In this document: positions 1 to 8,228 of the stretch, in pieces | How positions within the stretch are numbered: the stretch's first letter is position 1 | Layout of the letters: the number at the start of each line of letters is the position of its first letter | Assembly (NCBI GenBank): GCA_945882005.1 | Contig: CAMCWG010000001.1 | Coordinates: forward strand, 1 to 64,000 | Source: Bordetella parapertussis | GTDB taxonomy: Bacteria > Pseudomonadota > Gammaproteobacteria > Burkholderiales > Burkholderiaceae_B | Reading direction: 5' to 3' | DNA: 64,000 nucleotides | Made by a program: the position numbers and the translations under genes | Notes under the pieces: generated by a model | Told to the model about the DNA's origin: nothing | Databases searched by the model: none | Seen by the model: only the letters and a program-made list of their open reading frames with translations

Positions 1-112
1 TTAAGAATGTTTGCCCCTTGTCGTGGGCTGTGCTGTAATCCCGCCTTGCCTTTTACTCTGGGCCTGGTCCGGTGCCTACTGCACCTTTACCGTTTTTGAA
101 GTTAATCCGCAC

Positions 113-1273
113 ATGAATTCCCCAAGCAGTTTGGACAAAATGGTCCCCGTCACAATCCTCACCGGCTTTCTCGGTGCTGGCAAAACGACTCTCCTCAAAC
201 GCATTCTGACGGAATACCACGGTAAACGTATCGCCGTGATTGAGAACGAGTTCGGACCAGAAAGCATCGATAACGATTTGCTCGTACAAGATCAAGACGA
301 AGAAATCGTCGAGCTCTCAAACGGCTGCGTGTGCTGCACCGTGCGTGGCGACCTGATGCGTACGCTGAACGATCTGCGTAAGCGTCGTCAGGCGGGCGAT
401 CTGAATTTCGAGCGCGTGATTATCGAAACGACCGGCATGGCGAACCCAGGTCCAGTCTGCCAGACCTTCTTCATGGACGACGACATCGCCGAGTACTACC
501 GCTTGGATGCGGTCGTGACGATCGTCGATGCCAAGCACGGCATGGAAACACTCGATCAACAGGAAGAGGCTCAGAAGCAGGTTGGCTTTGCCGATCGCAT
601 CCTAGTCTCTAAAAAGGATCTCGTCACCGATGCCGAGTTCGCGGCCTTGCGCCGTCGCATCGTACACATGAATCCACGCGCGTCGATCGAAATCGTGAAC
701 TTCGGTGAGACCGATCTCAAACAAATCTTGGATATCAGCGGCTTTAACCTCAATACCATTTTGGATATTGATCCACAGTTTCTGGCCGACGAACATCCTG
801 ATGCGGCACATGATCACGACCATGATCACGCACATTGCGACCACGATCACGGCCACTGTGAACATGAGCACGGGCACGATCATCAGCATGCACATGATCA
901 CCATCATGACCATGACCACGATCACGCGAACTGTTCGCACCCAGATCATCATCACCCGAAACCCGCGCACGATGACACCATCGGCGCTTTTGTATTCAAG
1001 TCAGACAAACCTTTTGACCCAGAGCGCTTAGAAGAATTTTTGGGCGGCGTGGTGCAAGTCTATGGCCCCGATCTGCTGCGTTACAAAGGTATTTTGTACA
1101 TGAAAGGCATCAACAAACGCATGCTGTTTCAGGGCGTGCATATGTTGATGGGCGCCGAACCCGGCAAACCCTGGCTGGCCAACGAAAAGAAAACCACAAA
1201 AATGGTTTTCATCGGACGCAAATTGCCCCAAGAGATCTTTACCAAAGGTCTGGAGCAGTGCTTGGCCAAGTAG
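113..1273 (+). CDS. COG0523/CobW-family GTPase, putative zinc metallochaperone with His-rich linker
   Basis: A G3E-family P-loop GTPase expected to bind and deliver metal, probably zinc, in the cytosol. The N-terminal domain shows Walker A GFLGAGKTT at residues 18-26 and the family metal motif CxCC (GCVCC) at 72-75. A stretch of about 50 residues from roughly residue 227 is almost entirely His and Asp with a few Cys and Glu, which fits metal binding. A CobW C-terminal domain follows. The frame is open from base 11, but the first 34 codons do not resemble the family; the ATG at 113 (MNSPSS) is chosen, and the ATG at 140 is also possible. dksA follows 43 bp downstream. The family is clear; zinc as the metal is inferred from the His-rich region. 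Confidence 0.88.
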   Translation: MNSPSSLDKMVPVTILTGFLGAGKTTLLKRILTEYHGKRIAVIENEFGPESIDNDLLVQDQDEEIVELSNGCVCCTVRGDLMRTLNDLRKRRQAGDLNFERVIIETTGMANPGPVCQTFFMDDDIAEYYRLDAVVTIVDAKHGMETLDQQEEAQKQVGFADRILVSKKDLVTDAEFAALRRRIVHMNPRASIEIVNFGETDLKQILDISGFNLNTILDIDPQFLADEHPDAAHDHDHDHAHCDHDHGHCEHEHGHDHQHAHDHHHDHDHDHANCSHPDHHHPKPAHDDTIGAFVFKSDKPFDPERLEEFLGGVVQVYGPDLLRYKGILYMKGINKRMLFQGVHMLMGAEPGKPWLANEKKTTKMVFIGRKLPQEIFTKGLEQCLAK

Positions 1274-1316
1274 TACCTCTGCGCCTGCGCGCAGAATTTA
1301 TTTTATGGAGTCCTTT

Positions 1317-1982
1317 ATGGCAACCAAGGCAGCAAAACCCGTAGCAGGCAAGGCGAGCACAAGCAAAGCCGCCGCCCCCACCAAAGCCGCCGTGACGAAA
1401 AAGCCGGCTGCACCCGCCAAGAGTGCCGTAGCTGCTAAACCCGCACCCGCAAAACCTGCAGCCACAGCTTCTGCGAACCCAGCACCGAAGTCAGCTCCAG
1501 TTAAAGCCGCTCCCGCTATCGAAGCAAAAGTCGCCAAGAAGAAGCCTTTCAATGCTGGTGATTTGTCAGAGAACGATCTGCCCACAGAAAGCGAACTGCT
1601 GCGCATGCCTGAATCGGAATACATGAACGAGCGCCAGCTTGGCTTCTTCCGCGATCGTCTGCGCCAGCTTGAGCAGGAAATCCTGAGTAACGCAGGCGCC
1701 ACCACCGAGCATCTGCGTGAAACACAGTTCGTACCTGATCCCGCTGACCGTGCCACGATCGAAGAAGAACACGCACTTGAATTGCGCACCCGCGACCGCG
1801 AGCGCAAGTTGCTCAAGAAAGTTCAGCAGTCCATCGTACGTATCGACGCAGGTGAATACGGCTGGTGCGAAGAAACCGGCGAGCCGATTGGTATCCGCCG
1901 TTTGCTAGCCCGTCCAACCGCCACCTTGTCGCTTGAAGCACAAGAGCGTCGCGAAATGCGTCAGAAAATGTTTGGGGATTAA
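1317..1982 (+). CDS. dksA: RNA polymerase-binding transcription factor DksA (Cys-poor form with long N-terminal extension)
   Basis: DksA enters the RNA polymerase secondary channel and works with ppGpp in the stringent response. The C-terminal half has the coiled coil with the tip DPADRA, matching the DxxDxA tip of DksA, and a globular domain with the IGIRRLLARPTA block. Only one of the four zinc-finger cysteines remains (GWCEETGEP; the second CxxC position reads ATLSLEAQ), as is usual in alpha- and betaproteobacterial DksA. About the first 80 residues are a low-complexity Ala/Lys/Pro extension absent from the E. coli protein. The ATG at 1317 is preferred over 1305 because GGAG at 1307-1310 lies 6 nt upstream of it. 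A strong terminator follows. Confidence 0.93.
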   Translation: MATKAAKPVAGKASTSKAAAPTKAAVTKKPAAPAKSAVAAKPAPAKPAATASANPAPKSAPVKAAPAIEAKVAKKKPFNAGDLSENDLPTESELLRMPESEYMNERQLGFFRDRLRQLEQEILSNAGATTEHLRETQFVPDPADRATIEEEHALELRTRDRERKLLKKVQQSIVRIDAGEYGWCEETGEPIGIRRLLARPTATLSLEAQERREMRQKMFGD

Positions 1983-2036
1983 ACGCACGCGCTTAATTTC
2001 TGCGTTTAAGCTTAGCGTTTACGATTCACCGCCAAC

Positions 2037-2077
2037 AGGGCACACTCCAATCACCTAGAGTGTGCCCTTGTTCTCTC
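2037..2077 (+). terminator. Rho-independent terminator after dksA
   Basis: A perfect 11-bp inverted repeat, AGGGCACACTC at 2037-2047 and GAGTGTGCCCT at 2058-2068 with a 10-nt loop, is followed by the T-rich tract TGTTCTCTCT. It separates dksA from hslV, so hslVU needs its own promoter between here and 2089 or depends on read-through. Confidence 0.85.
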
Positions 2078-2089
2078 TAGAGTATGCAT

Positions 2090-2626
2090 ATGGAACAGTT
2101 TCACGGCACCACCATCGTTTGCGTCCGACGCGGCAACCAGGTTGCGCTCGGCGGCGACGGCCAGGTCACTCTTGGCAACATCATCATCAAAGGTACGGCA
2201 CGTAAGATTCGGCGCCTGTACCATGACAAAATTCTAGCTGGCTTTGCTGGCGCAACCGCCGATGCCTTCACCTTGCAAGAACGCTTCGAAGGCAAGCTTG
2301 AAAAATACCAGGGCCACCTGATGCGCGCAGCCGTTGAGCTCACGCGCGACTGGCGCACTGATCGCGTTCTGCGTCGACTCGAAGCCATGCTGATCGTGGC
2401 GGACCGTGAGCACACACTTGTCCTGACGGGCAACGGGGATGTACTTGAGCCCGAAAACGGTCTAGCTGCGATTGGCTCTGGCGGCGCCTACGCGCAATCA
2501 GCCGCGATGGCCTTGCTGCGTCACACTGAACTTTCGCCACACGATATCGTCAAACAATCGCTCGAGATCGCGGGCGACCTTTGCATCTACACCAATCAGC
2601 AACATCTGATTGAAACACTCGAATAA
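2090..2626 (+). CDS. hslV: ATP-dependent protease peptidase subunit HslV (ClpQ)
   Basis: Proteasome-like threonine peptidase of the HslUV (ClpYQ) complex, a dodecamer that degrades unfolded and regulatory proteins in the cytosol. The sequence [10 protein letters not shown] shows the catalytic N-terminal Thr exposed after removal of a short leader. [10 protein letters not shown], the [11 protein letters not shown] block, the [10 protein letters not shown] block and [12 protein letters not shown] are all family signatures. The ATG at 2090 (MEQFHG) fits homologues; an in-frame ATG at 2084 adds two residues. hslU begins 12 bp downstream, so the two are certainly co-transcribed. Confidence 0.96.
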   Translation: MEQFHGTTIVCVRRGNQVALGGDGQVTLGNIIIKGTARKIRRLYHDKILAGFAGATADAFTLQERFEGKLEKYQGHLMRAAVELTRDWRTDRVLRRLEAMLIVADREHTLVLTGNGDVLEPENGLAAIGSGGAYAQSAAMALLRHTELSPHDIVKQSLEIAGDLCIYTNQQHLIETLE

Positions 2627-2638
2627 GCTGGAATCACC

Positions 2639-3970
2639 ATGTCTGCCTCATCGATGACCCCTAGTGAAATCGTCTCAGAACTCGACAAGAATATCGTCGG
2701 GCAACAAAAAGCTAAGCGCTCCGTCGCCGTTGCGCTGCGCAACCGCTGGCGTCGTCAGCAAGTTGCCGAACCGCTGCGCAGTGAGATTCATCCAAAAAAT
2801 ATTCTGATGATCGGACCGACTGGTGTCGGCAAAACCGAGATCGCGCGTCGCCTGGCAAAACTCGCGGATGCGCCTTTCATCAAAATTGAAGCTACCAAAT
2901 TCACCGAAGTGGGTTATGTCGGCCGTGATGTCGACACGATTATTCGCGACCTGGCAGAGATCGCCATCAAGCAAACGCGCGAACAGGAAATGAAACGCGT
3001 GCGCACACTCGCGGAAGATTCGGCTGAAGACCGCATTCTTGACGTGCTGCTTGCACCGCCGCGGGCTTCAGATGGCTCGCCGATTCGCGAAGAGAACGCG
3101 ACACGCCAAACGTTTCGCAAGCGGCTGCGCGAGGGGCACCTGGACACTACAGAAATTGAAATTGATGTCGCACAAACAATGCCAAAGATGGACATCATGA
3201 CGCCGCCCGGCATGGAAGATATGGCCGAGCAGCTCAAGGGTATGTTTGCCGGCTTGTCGCAAGACAAAAAGAAATCACGCAAGATGACCGTAAAAGAAGC
3301 CTTCAAACTCCTGGTTGAGGAAGAGGCCTCCAAACGAATCAATGAGGATGATCTCAAAACCGTTGCCATCAACAAAGTCGAACAGCACGGCATTGTGTTC
3401 TTGGACGAGATCGACAAGATCGCCACGCGCCAAGAGTCCGGTGGTGCTGATGTATCTCGCCAAGGCGTGCAGCGCGATCTGTTGCCGCTTGTCGAGGGCA
3501 CCACCGTCACAACAAAATACGGCATGATCCGCACGGACCACATCCTGTTTATTGCCTCCGGTGCGTTTCACTTGTCACGCCCATCGGATTTGATCCCTGA
3601 GTTACAGGGCCGCTTTCCCATTCGTGTTGAACTCGATTCACTCACTGCTCAAGATTTTGTGCGCATTCTCTGTGACACCGATGCGTCGCTCACCAAGCAG
3701 TACACCGCTTTGCTCGCGACTGAAGACGTACAACTTGCGTTCACAGACGAAGGTATCGCACGCTTAGCTGAGCTCGCGTTTGACGTCAACGAGCGGACAG
3801 AAAACATTGGTGCTCGCCGTCTCTACACCGTGATGGAAAAGCTGCTCGAAGATTTGTCGTTTGATGCAACAGCCAGCAGTGGCAAGACCATCAGCATCGA
3901 CGCCACCTATGTGAATGACAAGCTAGCCGAAGCTGCTGGCAGTCAGGATCTTGCCCGTTACGTCTTATAA
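2639..3970 (+). CDS. hslU: ATP-dependent protease ATPase subunit HslU (ClpY)
   Basis: AAA+ unfoldase that recognises substrates and threads them into HslV. Walker A GPTGVGKT is at residues 59-66, the pore loop GYVG at 92-95, and Walker B IVFLDEID at 252-259. The intervening residues of about 110-230 form the HslU-specific I-domain. The C-terminus ARYVL matches the family's tail, which docks into HslV pockets. Length is 443 aa, normal for the family. It sits directly downstream of hslV and 13 bp before the cobalamin adenosyltransferase gene, suggesting a three-gene transcript. Confidence 0.97.
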   Translation: MSASSMTPSEIVSELDKNIVGQQKAKRSVAVALRNRWRRQQVAEPLRSEIHPKNILMIGPTGVGKTEIARRLAKLADAPFIKIEATKFTEVGYVGRDVDTIIRDLAEIAIKQTREQEMKRVRTLAEDSAEDRILDVLLAPPRASDGSPIREENATRQTFRKRLREGHLDTTEIEIDVAQTMPKMDIMTPPGMEDMAEQLKGMFAGLSQDKKKSRKMTVKEAFKLLVEEEASKRINEDDLKTVAINKVEQHGIVFLDEIDKIATRQESGGADVSRQGVQRDLLPLVEGTTVTTKYGMIRTDHILFIASGAFHLSRPSDLIPELQGRFPIRVELDSLTAQDFVRILCDTDASLTKQYTALLATEDVQLAFTDEGIARLAELAFDVNERTENIGARRLYTVMEKLLEDLSFDATASSGKTISIDATYVNDKLAEAAGSQDLARYVL

Positions 3971-3983
3971 AAGGCAATAAACC

Positions 3984-4550
3984 ATGAGCACTCGCCTATC
4001 GGTTATCACCACTCGCACCGGCGATGATGGCTCCACAGGGTTAGGTGATGGCAGTCGCGTCGCAAAAGATAGCGCGCGCGTGCAAGCCATGGGTGATGTC
4101 GATGAACTGAATAGCTGCCTGGGGGTTCTGCTTGCAGAGCCACTGCCGCAGGACCTTGCGGCCGTCATCGCGCCGGCGCAGCATGTACTTTTTGATTTAG
4201 GGAGCGAGCTTGCGGTACCTGGGTATTCTCTGATGAAAGCCGAACAGGTCGCATACCTAAATCAACAAATCGCTGCGTTGAATGCGAACCTACCCGCCTT
4301 GAAGGAATTCATCCTGCCAGGCGGGACACGTGCGGCCTCGCTCGCGCATGTTGCGCGTAGCGTCTGTCGTCGCGCGGAGCGTTCGGTGGTTGCGCTTGCG
4401 CATGATGTCCCGGCCGACCAACCACTTGCGCCCTTACTTGGACCGCTACCCGGACAATATCTGAACCGGCTCTCTGACTTATTGTTTATCTTTGCGCGCA
4501 GTCTGAACAAAGCGGCTGGTCGACCCGACTCGCTTTGGAAACGCACCTAG
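3984..4550 (+). CDS. Cob(I)alamin adenosyltransferase, PduO/MMAB type
   Basis: Transfers the adenosyl group of ATP to cob(I)alamin to make coenzyme B12 for adenosylcobalamin-dependent enzymes. The N-terminal ATP-binding stretch TRTGDDGSTGLGDGSRV and the helix motif SVCRRAERSVVAL are diagnostic of the PduO class rather than CobA/BtuR. At 188 aa it is of normal length and has no targeting sequence. It starts 13 bp after hslU and probably shares its transcript, although no functional link to proteolysis is evident. The next gene is convergent, 11 bp away. Confidence 0.93.
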   Translation: MSTRLSVITTRTGDDGSTGLGDGSRVAKDSARVQAMGDVDELNSCLGVLLAEPLPQDLAAVIAPAQHVLFDLGSELAVPGYSLMKAEQVAYLNQQIAALNANLPALKEFILPGGTRAASLAHVARSVCRRAERSVVALAHDVPADQPLAPLLGPLPGQYLNRLSDLLFIFARSLNKAAGRPDSLWKRT

Positions 4551-4561
4551 GTATGCAGTAA

Positions 4562-5074
4562 TTACGTTTTTTGTGAGACGCGCTCGCGCAACGCAAGGAA
4601 CAACTTGATCAATATAAACAGCTCCGGCAGCCCAGACAAGTACGTGTCATAGATATCGAACGTATTGGGATTCGTCAGGTCATCAATGCCTGACAGACCG
4701 TCAAGGTAGGCATAGACATGGAAGGCGATAAGCAGAAGAATCCATAGCGAGCGATTCTTATCGACGCCCTGCACTTTTACGATCCAATATGCGATACCGA
4801 AGTAGATCGCCGAAATACCTACGATGACCGCCACGCCATAGGCCAAAATATCCTCTGAGGACGTCGTAAAAAAGTACATCCCCAGATTAAACAATGCTAC
4901 GTAGAAAAACATCTTCCATAGCTCGTTCGGATTATCGAATGGTTTGAGGGGCGCGACAACCGCGGGAGTGAATACCGGAGCAACCGGCGCAACGGTTGGC
5001 ATCGCAGCCCCACAGGCATTACAAAACCGAGCTTCTTCGGGATTCTTGGCACCACAGGCGGTACAAAAAGGCAT
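4562..5074 (-). CDS. Zinc-ribbon membrane protein of unknown function
   Basis: The N-terminus carries a double CxxC zinc ribbon (CTACGAKN and CNACGAAMP), followed by a short Ala/Pro/Val linker and about four hydrophobic segments predicted to span the membrane (around LWKMFFYVALFNLGMYFF, ILAYGVAVIVGISAIYF, SLWILLLIAFHVYAYL and LPELFILIKLFLAL). This resembles the small zinc-ribbon membrane proteins common in Proteobacteria, none with a firm function. The ATG at 5074 (MPFCTACG) is chosen because GAGG lies 6 nt upstream; the longer frame from 5122 would add residues unlike the family. It is a separate unit from the catabolic genes further upstream on the same strand. Confidence 0.7.
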   Translation of the reverse strand: MPFCTACGAKNPEEARFCNACGAAMPTVAPVAPVFTPAVVAPLKPFDNPNELWKMFFYVALFNLGMYFFTTSSEDILAYGVAVIVGISAIYFGIAYWIVKVQGVDKNRSLWILLLIAFHVYAYLDGLSGIDDLTNPNTFDIYDTYLSGLPELFILIKLFLALRERVSQKT

Positions 5075-5151
5075 CACAAACCTCATATCAGGGAATAACG
5101 TGAGTGTAAGCGGTGTAAGCAATTAATACATGCTCGCTCAACACTTACATC

Positions 5152-5916
5152 TCAATCTGACCATAACCCGCCGTTTACATCCAACACCTCACCCGTAATG
5201 AAAGCCGATTCGGGTGAAGCGAGGAATAAAAACGCTGAAGCGACTTCCGCTGCCCTCCCCATACGACCAACTGGGATCAAATCGCGCAAGACTTGGGGGA
5301 AACTTGTCGTCATCGCCGAGGCGATGGGCCCGGGCGCCACCGCATTAACCGTCACACCACTGGCTGCTAACTCGCGCGCCAGATAGGACGTCATGAGGTG
5401 CACACCTGCTTTAGAGACACCATAGGCGACGTTGCCGGCACGCTCTTGTTCTTTGGGATCAATCCAGGGGCGTGGGTTTCCACCGTTTTTGCCCAAGACA
5501 GAACCAAAATTAATAATCCGTCCGTGTTGCTGTTGCTTCATCACCGACATCACTGCCTGGCAACACAAAAACGTACCTTTCAGATTGATATCGATGACAC
5601 GGTCCCATTCGGCTTCGGCCAAGGCTTGCGCGCTACCTGTCGAAACAACTCCCGCCACGTTGACCAGAATATCCAAACGCCCATGGCGCTTGACGACCCC
5701 TTCGACACATTGCTGCACGTCGCGCACATCCGTAACATCCAAGGCAACATGCTCAATACCGCCTCCGGTGTCCATCGCACCTAGGCGTGTCGGCAGGTCC
5801 GCAGCGACCACCTGACAACCATAGGAGGCGAGCGCCTCAGACACCGCATTGCCAATTCCACCGGCGCCACCAGTCACGAGCGCGACACGGCCTGACAAAA
5901 ATTGTGCTGCGTACAT
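5152..5916 (-). CDS. SDR-family NAD(P)-dependent oxidoreductase
   Basis: Classical short-chain dehydrogenase of about 254 aa. It has the Rossmann motif VTGGAGGIGNAV, the conserved NVAG-type segment (NVAGVV), the catalytic Ser in INFGSVLGK and the YxxxK pair in YGVSKAG. A short insertion around NPRPWIDPKEQERAG precedes the active-site Tyr. Translation is placed at the ATG at 5916, which has GGAGG 5 nt upstream; the frame opens with a TTG at 5931 that lacks a ribosome site. It is the last gene of the operon from the CoA transferase at 11448, 21 bp after the FAD dehydrogenase, so its substrate is probably a hydroxy or keto acid of that pathway. The specific substrate cannot be read from the sequence. 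Confidence 0.88.
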   Translation of the reverse strand: MYAAQFLSGRVALVTGGAGGIGNAVSEALASYGCQVVAADLPTRLGAMDTGGGIEHVALDVTDVRDVQQCVEGVVKRHGRLDILVNVAGVVSTGSAQALAEAEWDRVIDINLKGTFLCCQAVMSVMKQQQHGRIINFGSVLGKNGGNPRPWIDPKEQERAGNVAYGVSKAGVHLMTSYLARELAASGVTVNAVAPGPIASAMTTSFPQVLRDLIPVGRMGRAAEVASAFLFLASPESAFITGEVLDVNGGLWSD

Positions 5917-5937
5917 CAATGCCTCCGACAAAACGAC

Positions 5938-7389
5938 TTAGTTGCGCTGTTCAGCAATATTCTGAGCAGCCAGTCGCCCGAATACGAGCCCTTTCAACAC
6001 TGAGGTCGCCCCAGCATAGTTGGTGTAATACATGCCGATTACTTCACCAGCTGCGTACAAGTTTGGCATGGGATAGCCATCGGTATCCAGCACTTGACCG
6101 TTCGGATTCACTTTCAACCCACCAAAGGTAAAGACGTTTGCCGAGATGATCGGATACGCCATGAATGGGCCACGATCAATCGGCAACGACCAATTACTTT
6201 TAGGCGGTTGCAGGCCGGTTGTGGCAACACCATCCAACTTAAGCGGATCATAATGATTTACGACAGCAGGGCACGCCGCGTTGTAGTCGTCGAGTGTTTG
6301 CGCGAGCGTGTCTGGATCAATACCCAGCTTGACTGCAAGCGCCTCGATCGAATCTGCCTCGATGGCAGGCTGATCACTGCGAATCGCTAGACGATAGTTA
6401 GGAATGTCTTTGATGCGCTGATCCAGAATGACGTAGGCGATCCCTTCGTCTTGTTCATAGATTCTGCGCGTGATCCGTTCATACCAGGCATCGACCGTAC
6501 CGGGCGCTTCGTTCACGAAGCGCTTGCCGGACTTGTTGACCAGAATACCGTACGGAAAAATAAAAACTGCAGGCTCTGATACACCCGAGCGTGGATCAAT
6601 TGGCTCGGCATGGTAGCTACCAAAATCGCCTGAGGGCGCAGCACCAATCTCCAGTGCCATTTCAATGCCTTCACCACGATTAAAGTACGCCGCTTTGCAA
6701 ATCGGTCGCAAATACACGGAACGGGGTCCGATATATTTGGATTGCAAGGCCGGGTTGCCCTCAAAGCCACCACACGCCAACACAACACTGCCCTTGAAGC
6801 GGATCGTGTGTGTACCTTGTTGGTTCGCAACGATCCCCACTACACGTTCGTCGTCATCCAGGAGTAGACGACGCGCTGTTGTGTGATAAAAAAACGTAAC
6901 GCCTAACTTTTCTGCTTGTGCAGCAAGTGCTTCGACCAGCGCAGCACCACCCCCCACTGGCAGCAAGCGTGGTTGAGTTTTAGTTAGGAACGCCGTGGGC
7001 AGAAAATCAAACTTCACACCCAGGCCCTGCAACCACTTGATAGTCGGTGGGACTTTGTCCGCGAAGTTGCCAATCACTTCCGTGTCAGGCAAGGCCAATG
7101 TACGCGTCACGTGCGACCAGTTTTCACTACTCACAGCCATCTCAGCCATCAACTCGGGTTCAACGTAAGGCCCAACGTTTGAGGCCAGAAAATCTTCGAA
7201 GTCATCCGTTACCTGATCCAGCGCTTTCATACGTAAATAAGCTTCTGTGTAGCGACTCTGTCCGCCACGATCTTCACGCGAAGCACGTTCAAGCACCGCG
7301 ACCTTTAAGCCGCGCTCCGCGGCAGTCACAGCGGCCGACAAGCCGGCTACACCACACCCTGCAACGACTACATCAAACTGTTGTTCCAT
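5938..7389 (-). CDS. FAD-dependent dehydrogenase, fumarate reductase/tricarballylate dehydrogenase-like flavoprotein
   Basis: A flavoprotein of the succinate dehydrogenase/fumarate reductase group. It opens with the dinucleotide motif VVAGCGVAGLSAA, and the second FAD element is the VLERASREDRGGQSRYTEA region. The FAD-binding C-terminal motif is LYAAGEVIGMYYTNYAGAT. The layout resembles TcuA-type tricarballylate dehydrogenases and 3-ketosteroid dehydrogenase-like enzymes, which oxidise a C-C bond next to a carboxylate or ketone. The ATG at 7389 has AGGAG 6 nt upstream and is preferred to the longer frame from 7473, which overlaps the preceding gene. No signal peptide is seen, so it should be cytosolic. 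The substrate is unknown; the operon suggests a branched or tricarboxylic acid. Confidence 0.85.
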   Translation of the reverse strand: MEQQFDVVVAGCGVAGLSAAVTAAERGLKVAVLERASREDRGGQSRYTEAYLRMKALDQVTDDFEDFLASNVGPYVEPELMAEMAVSSENWSHVTRTLALPDTEVIGNFADKVPPTIKWLQGLGVKFDFLPTAFLTKTQPRLLPVGGGAALVEALAAQAEKLGVTFFYHTTARRLLLDDDERVVGIVANQQGTHTIRFKGSVVLACGGFEGNPALQSKYIGPRSVYLRPICKAAYFNRGEGIEMALEIGAAPSGDFGSYHAEPIDPRSGVSEPAVFIFPYGILVNKSGKRFVNEAPGTVDAWYERITRRIYEQDEGIAYVILDQRIKDIPNYRLAIRSDQPAIEADSIEALAVKLGIDPDTLAQTLDDYNAACPAVVNHYDPLKLDGVATTGLQPPKSNWSLPIDRGPFMAYPIISANVFTFGGLKVNPNGQVLDTDGYPMPNLYAAGEVIGMYYTNYAGATSVLKGLVFGRLAAQNIAEQRN

Positions 7390-7411
7390 GTCTTTCTCCT
7401 GACGACTACCC

Positions 7412-8221
7412 TCAAACACCAGGTGTGCGCTTATCAATTCCGTAGAACGTAAAAATCTCTTTGACACGCTCAAGTTCAGGCAAACGATGGTAGTAGCCCT
7501 TACGGCTCGGCTTAGTGCCGCATAAGCGACGCAAGTCCACCATCATTTCAGCGTGCTTCACCCATGTACCCAACGAATCCATAATAGTCACGCCATCGAC
7601 TTCGGTCACGCCATTACGGGCCAACAGCACATTCATCGGTGCCTCACCCGGGATGATGACATCTGCACCTTGCGCAATGAGCTTGCGGGCTGCGACCTTG
7701 AATTTTTCAATCATCTCGGTCGGGTCTTCGAAACCCTTCAAGACATCGTTAAACGTAAAGCCCACTGGTGCGGCGCCCGCAAAGCGTGACGACAAGCCAT
7801 AGCTTTCTGCGTTTTGTGCGAGAAGCTCGTTAAAGTCTTCGATAAACACCAGAACGCCAAACTTGCGACCAAGCAAGCAGGCTGTGAACATGGCCGACTC
7901 GCCATATCCCACCACCGGAATATCCACTAGCGCGCGGATCTCGCGCAAGGCCGGATCGGGCAGCGTGCTAATCGAATACGCGTCGTACCCCTGCTCTTGC
8001 GCCAACACCGCTGCTTGCATGAACTGCATCCCATGCAAATGAAACAGCGCGGCGTGACGGATATCAGAGCCGGGGTAGTTAGACGAGTAGGTGCCTGGCG
8101 CCATGCCATGCATATCGATCTGCGTATCGGGTCGCGCTACGCGCGCGAAGTGGGCTTTCAGCGCTTGCTGATACGGGCCCAAATCTCCCAACACTGTAAA
8201 ACTTTGATGCCAGATTTTCAT
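7412..8221 (-). CDS. Asp/Glu/hydantoin racemase-fold protein lacking the usual catalytic cysteines
   Basis: The fold is that of the Asp/Glu/hydantoin racemase superfamily (two pseudosymmetric halves; IPVVGYGESAMFTA and GADVIIPGEAPMN are recognisable family blocks). Where racemases have a Cys in each half, this protein reads SIST (residues 83-86) and PGEAP (E193 at the expected Cys), so both cysteines are missing. It may be an isomerase, decarboxylase or binding variant instead. The start is placed at the ATG at 8221, because the frame's opening codon at 8236 is a TTG inside the preceding Bug gene. The gap to the Bug gene is 7 bp, so it is part of the same operon. Confidence 0.75.
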   Translation of the reverse strand: MKIWHQSFTVLGDLGPYQQALKAHFARVARPDTQIDMHGMAPGTYSSNYPGSDIRHAALFHLHGMQFMQAAVLAQEQGYDAYSISTLPDPALREIRALVDIPVVGYGESAMFTACLLGRKFGVLVFIEDFNELLAQNAESYGLSSRFAGAAPVGFTFNDVLKGFEDPTEMIEKFKVAARKLIAQGADVIIPGEAPMNVLLARNGVTEVDGVTIMDSLGTWVKHAEMMVDLRRLCGTKPSRKGYYHRLPELERVKEIFTFYGIDKRTPGV

Positions 8222-8228
8222 GATGCGC

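Noticed and set aside
782-963. DNA repeat of CAY-GAY type
   Set aside because: It is the coding consequence of the His/Asp-rich protein segment and not an independent repeat element or CRISPR.
602-970. 122-codon minus-strand frame rich in Val/Met/Ile opposite the His-rich part of the CobW-like gene
   Set aside because: It is the antisense of GAT/CAC-type repeats; it has no family resemblance and lies wholly inside a clear gene.
2914-3543. 209-codon minus-strand frame inside hslU
   Set aside because: Ser/Arg-rich shadow of a well-conserved gene; no domain and no ribosome site.
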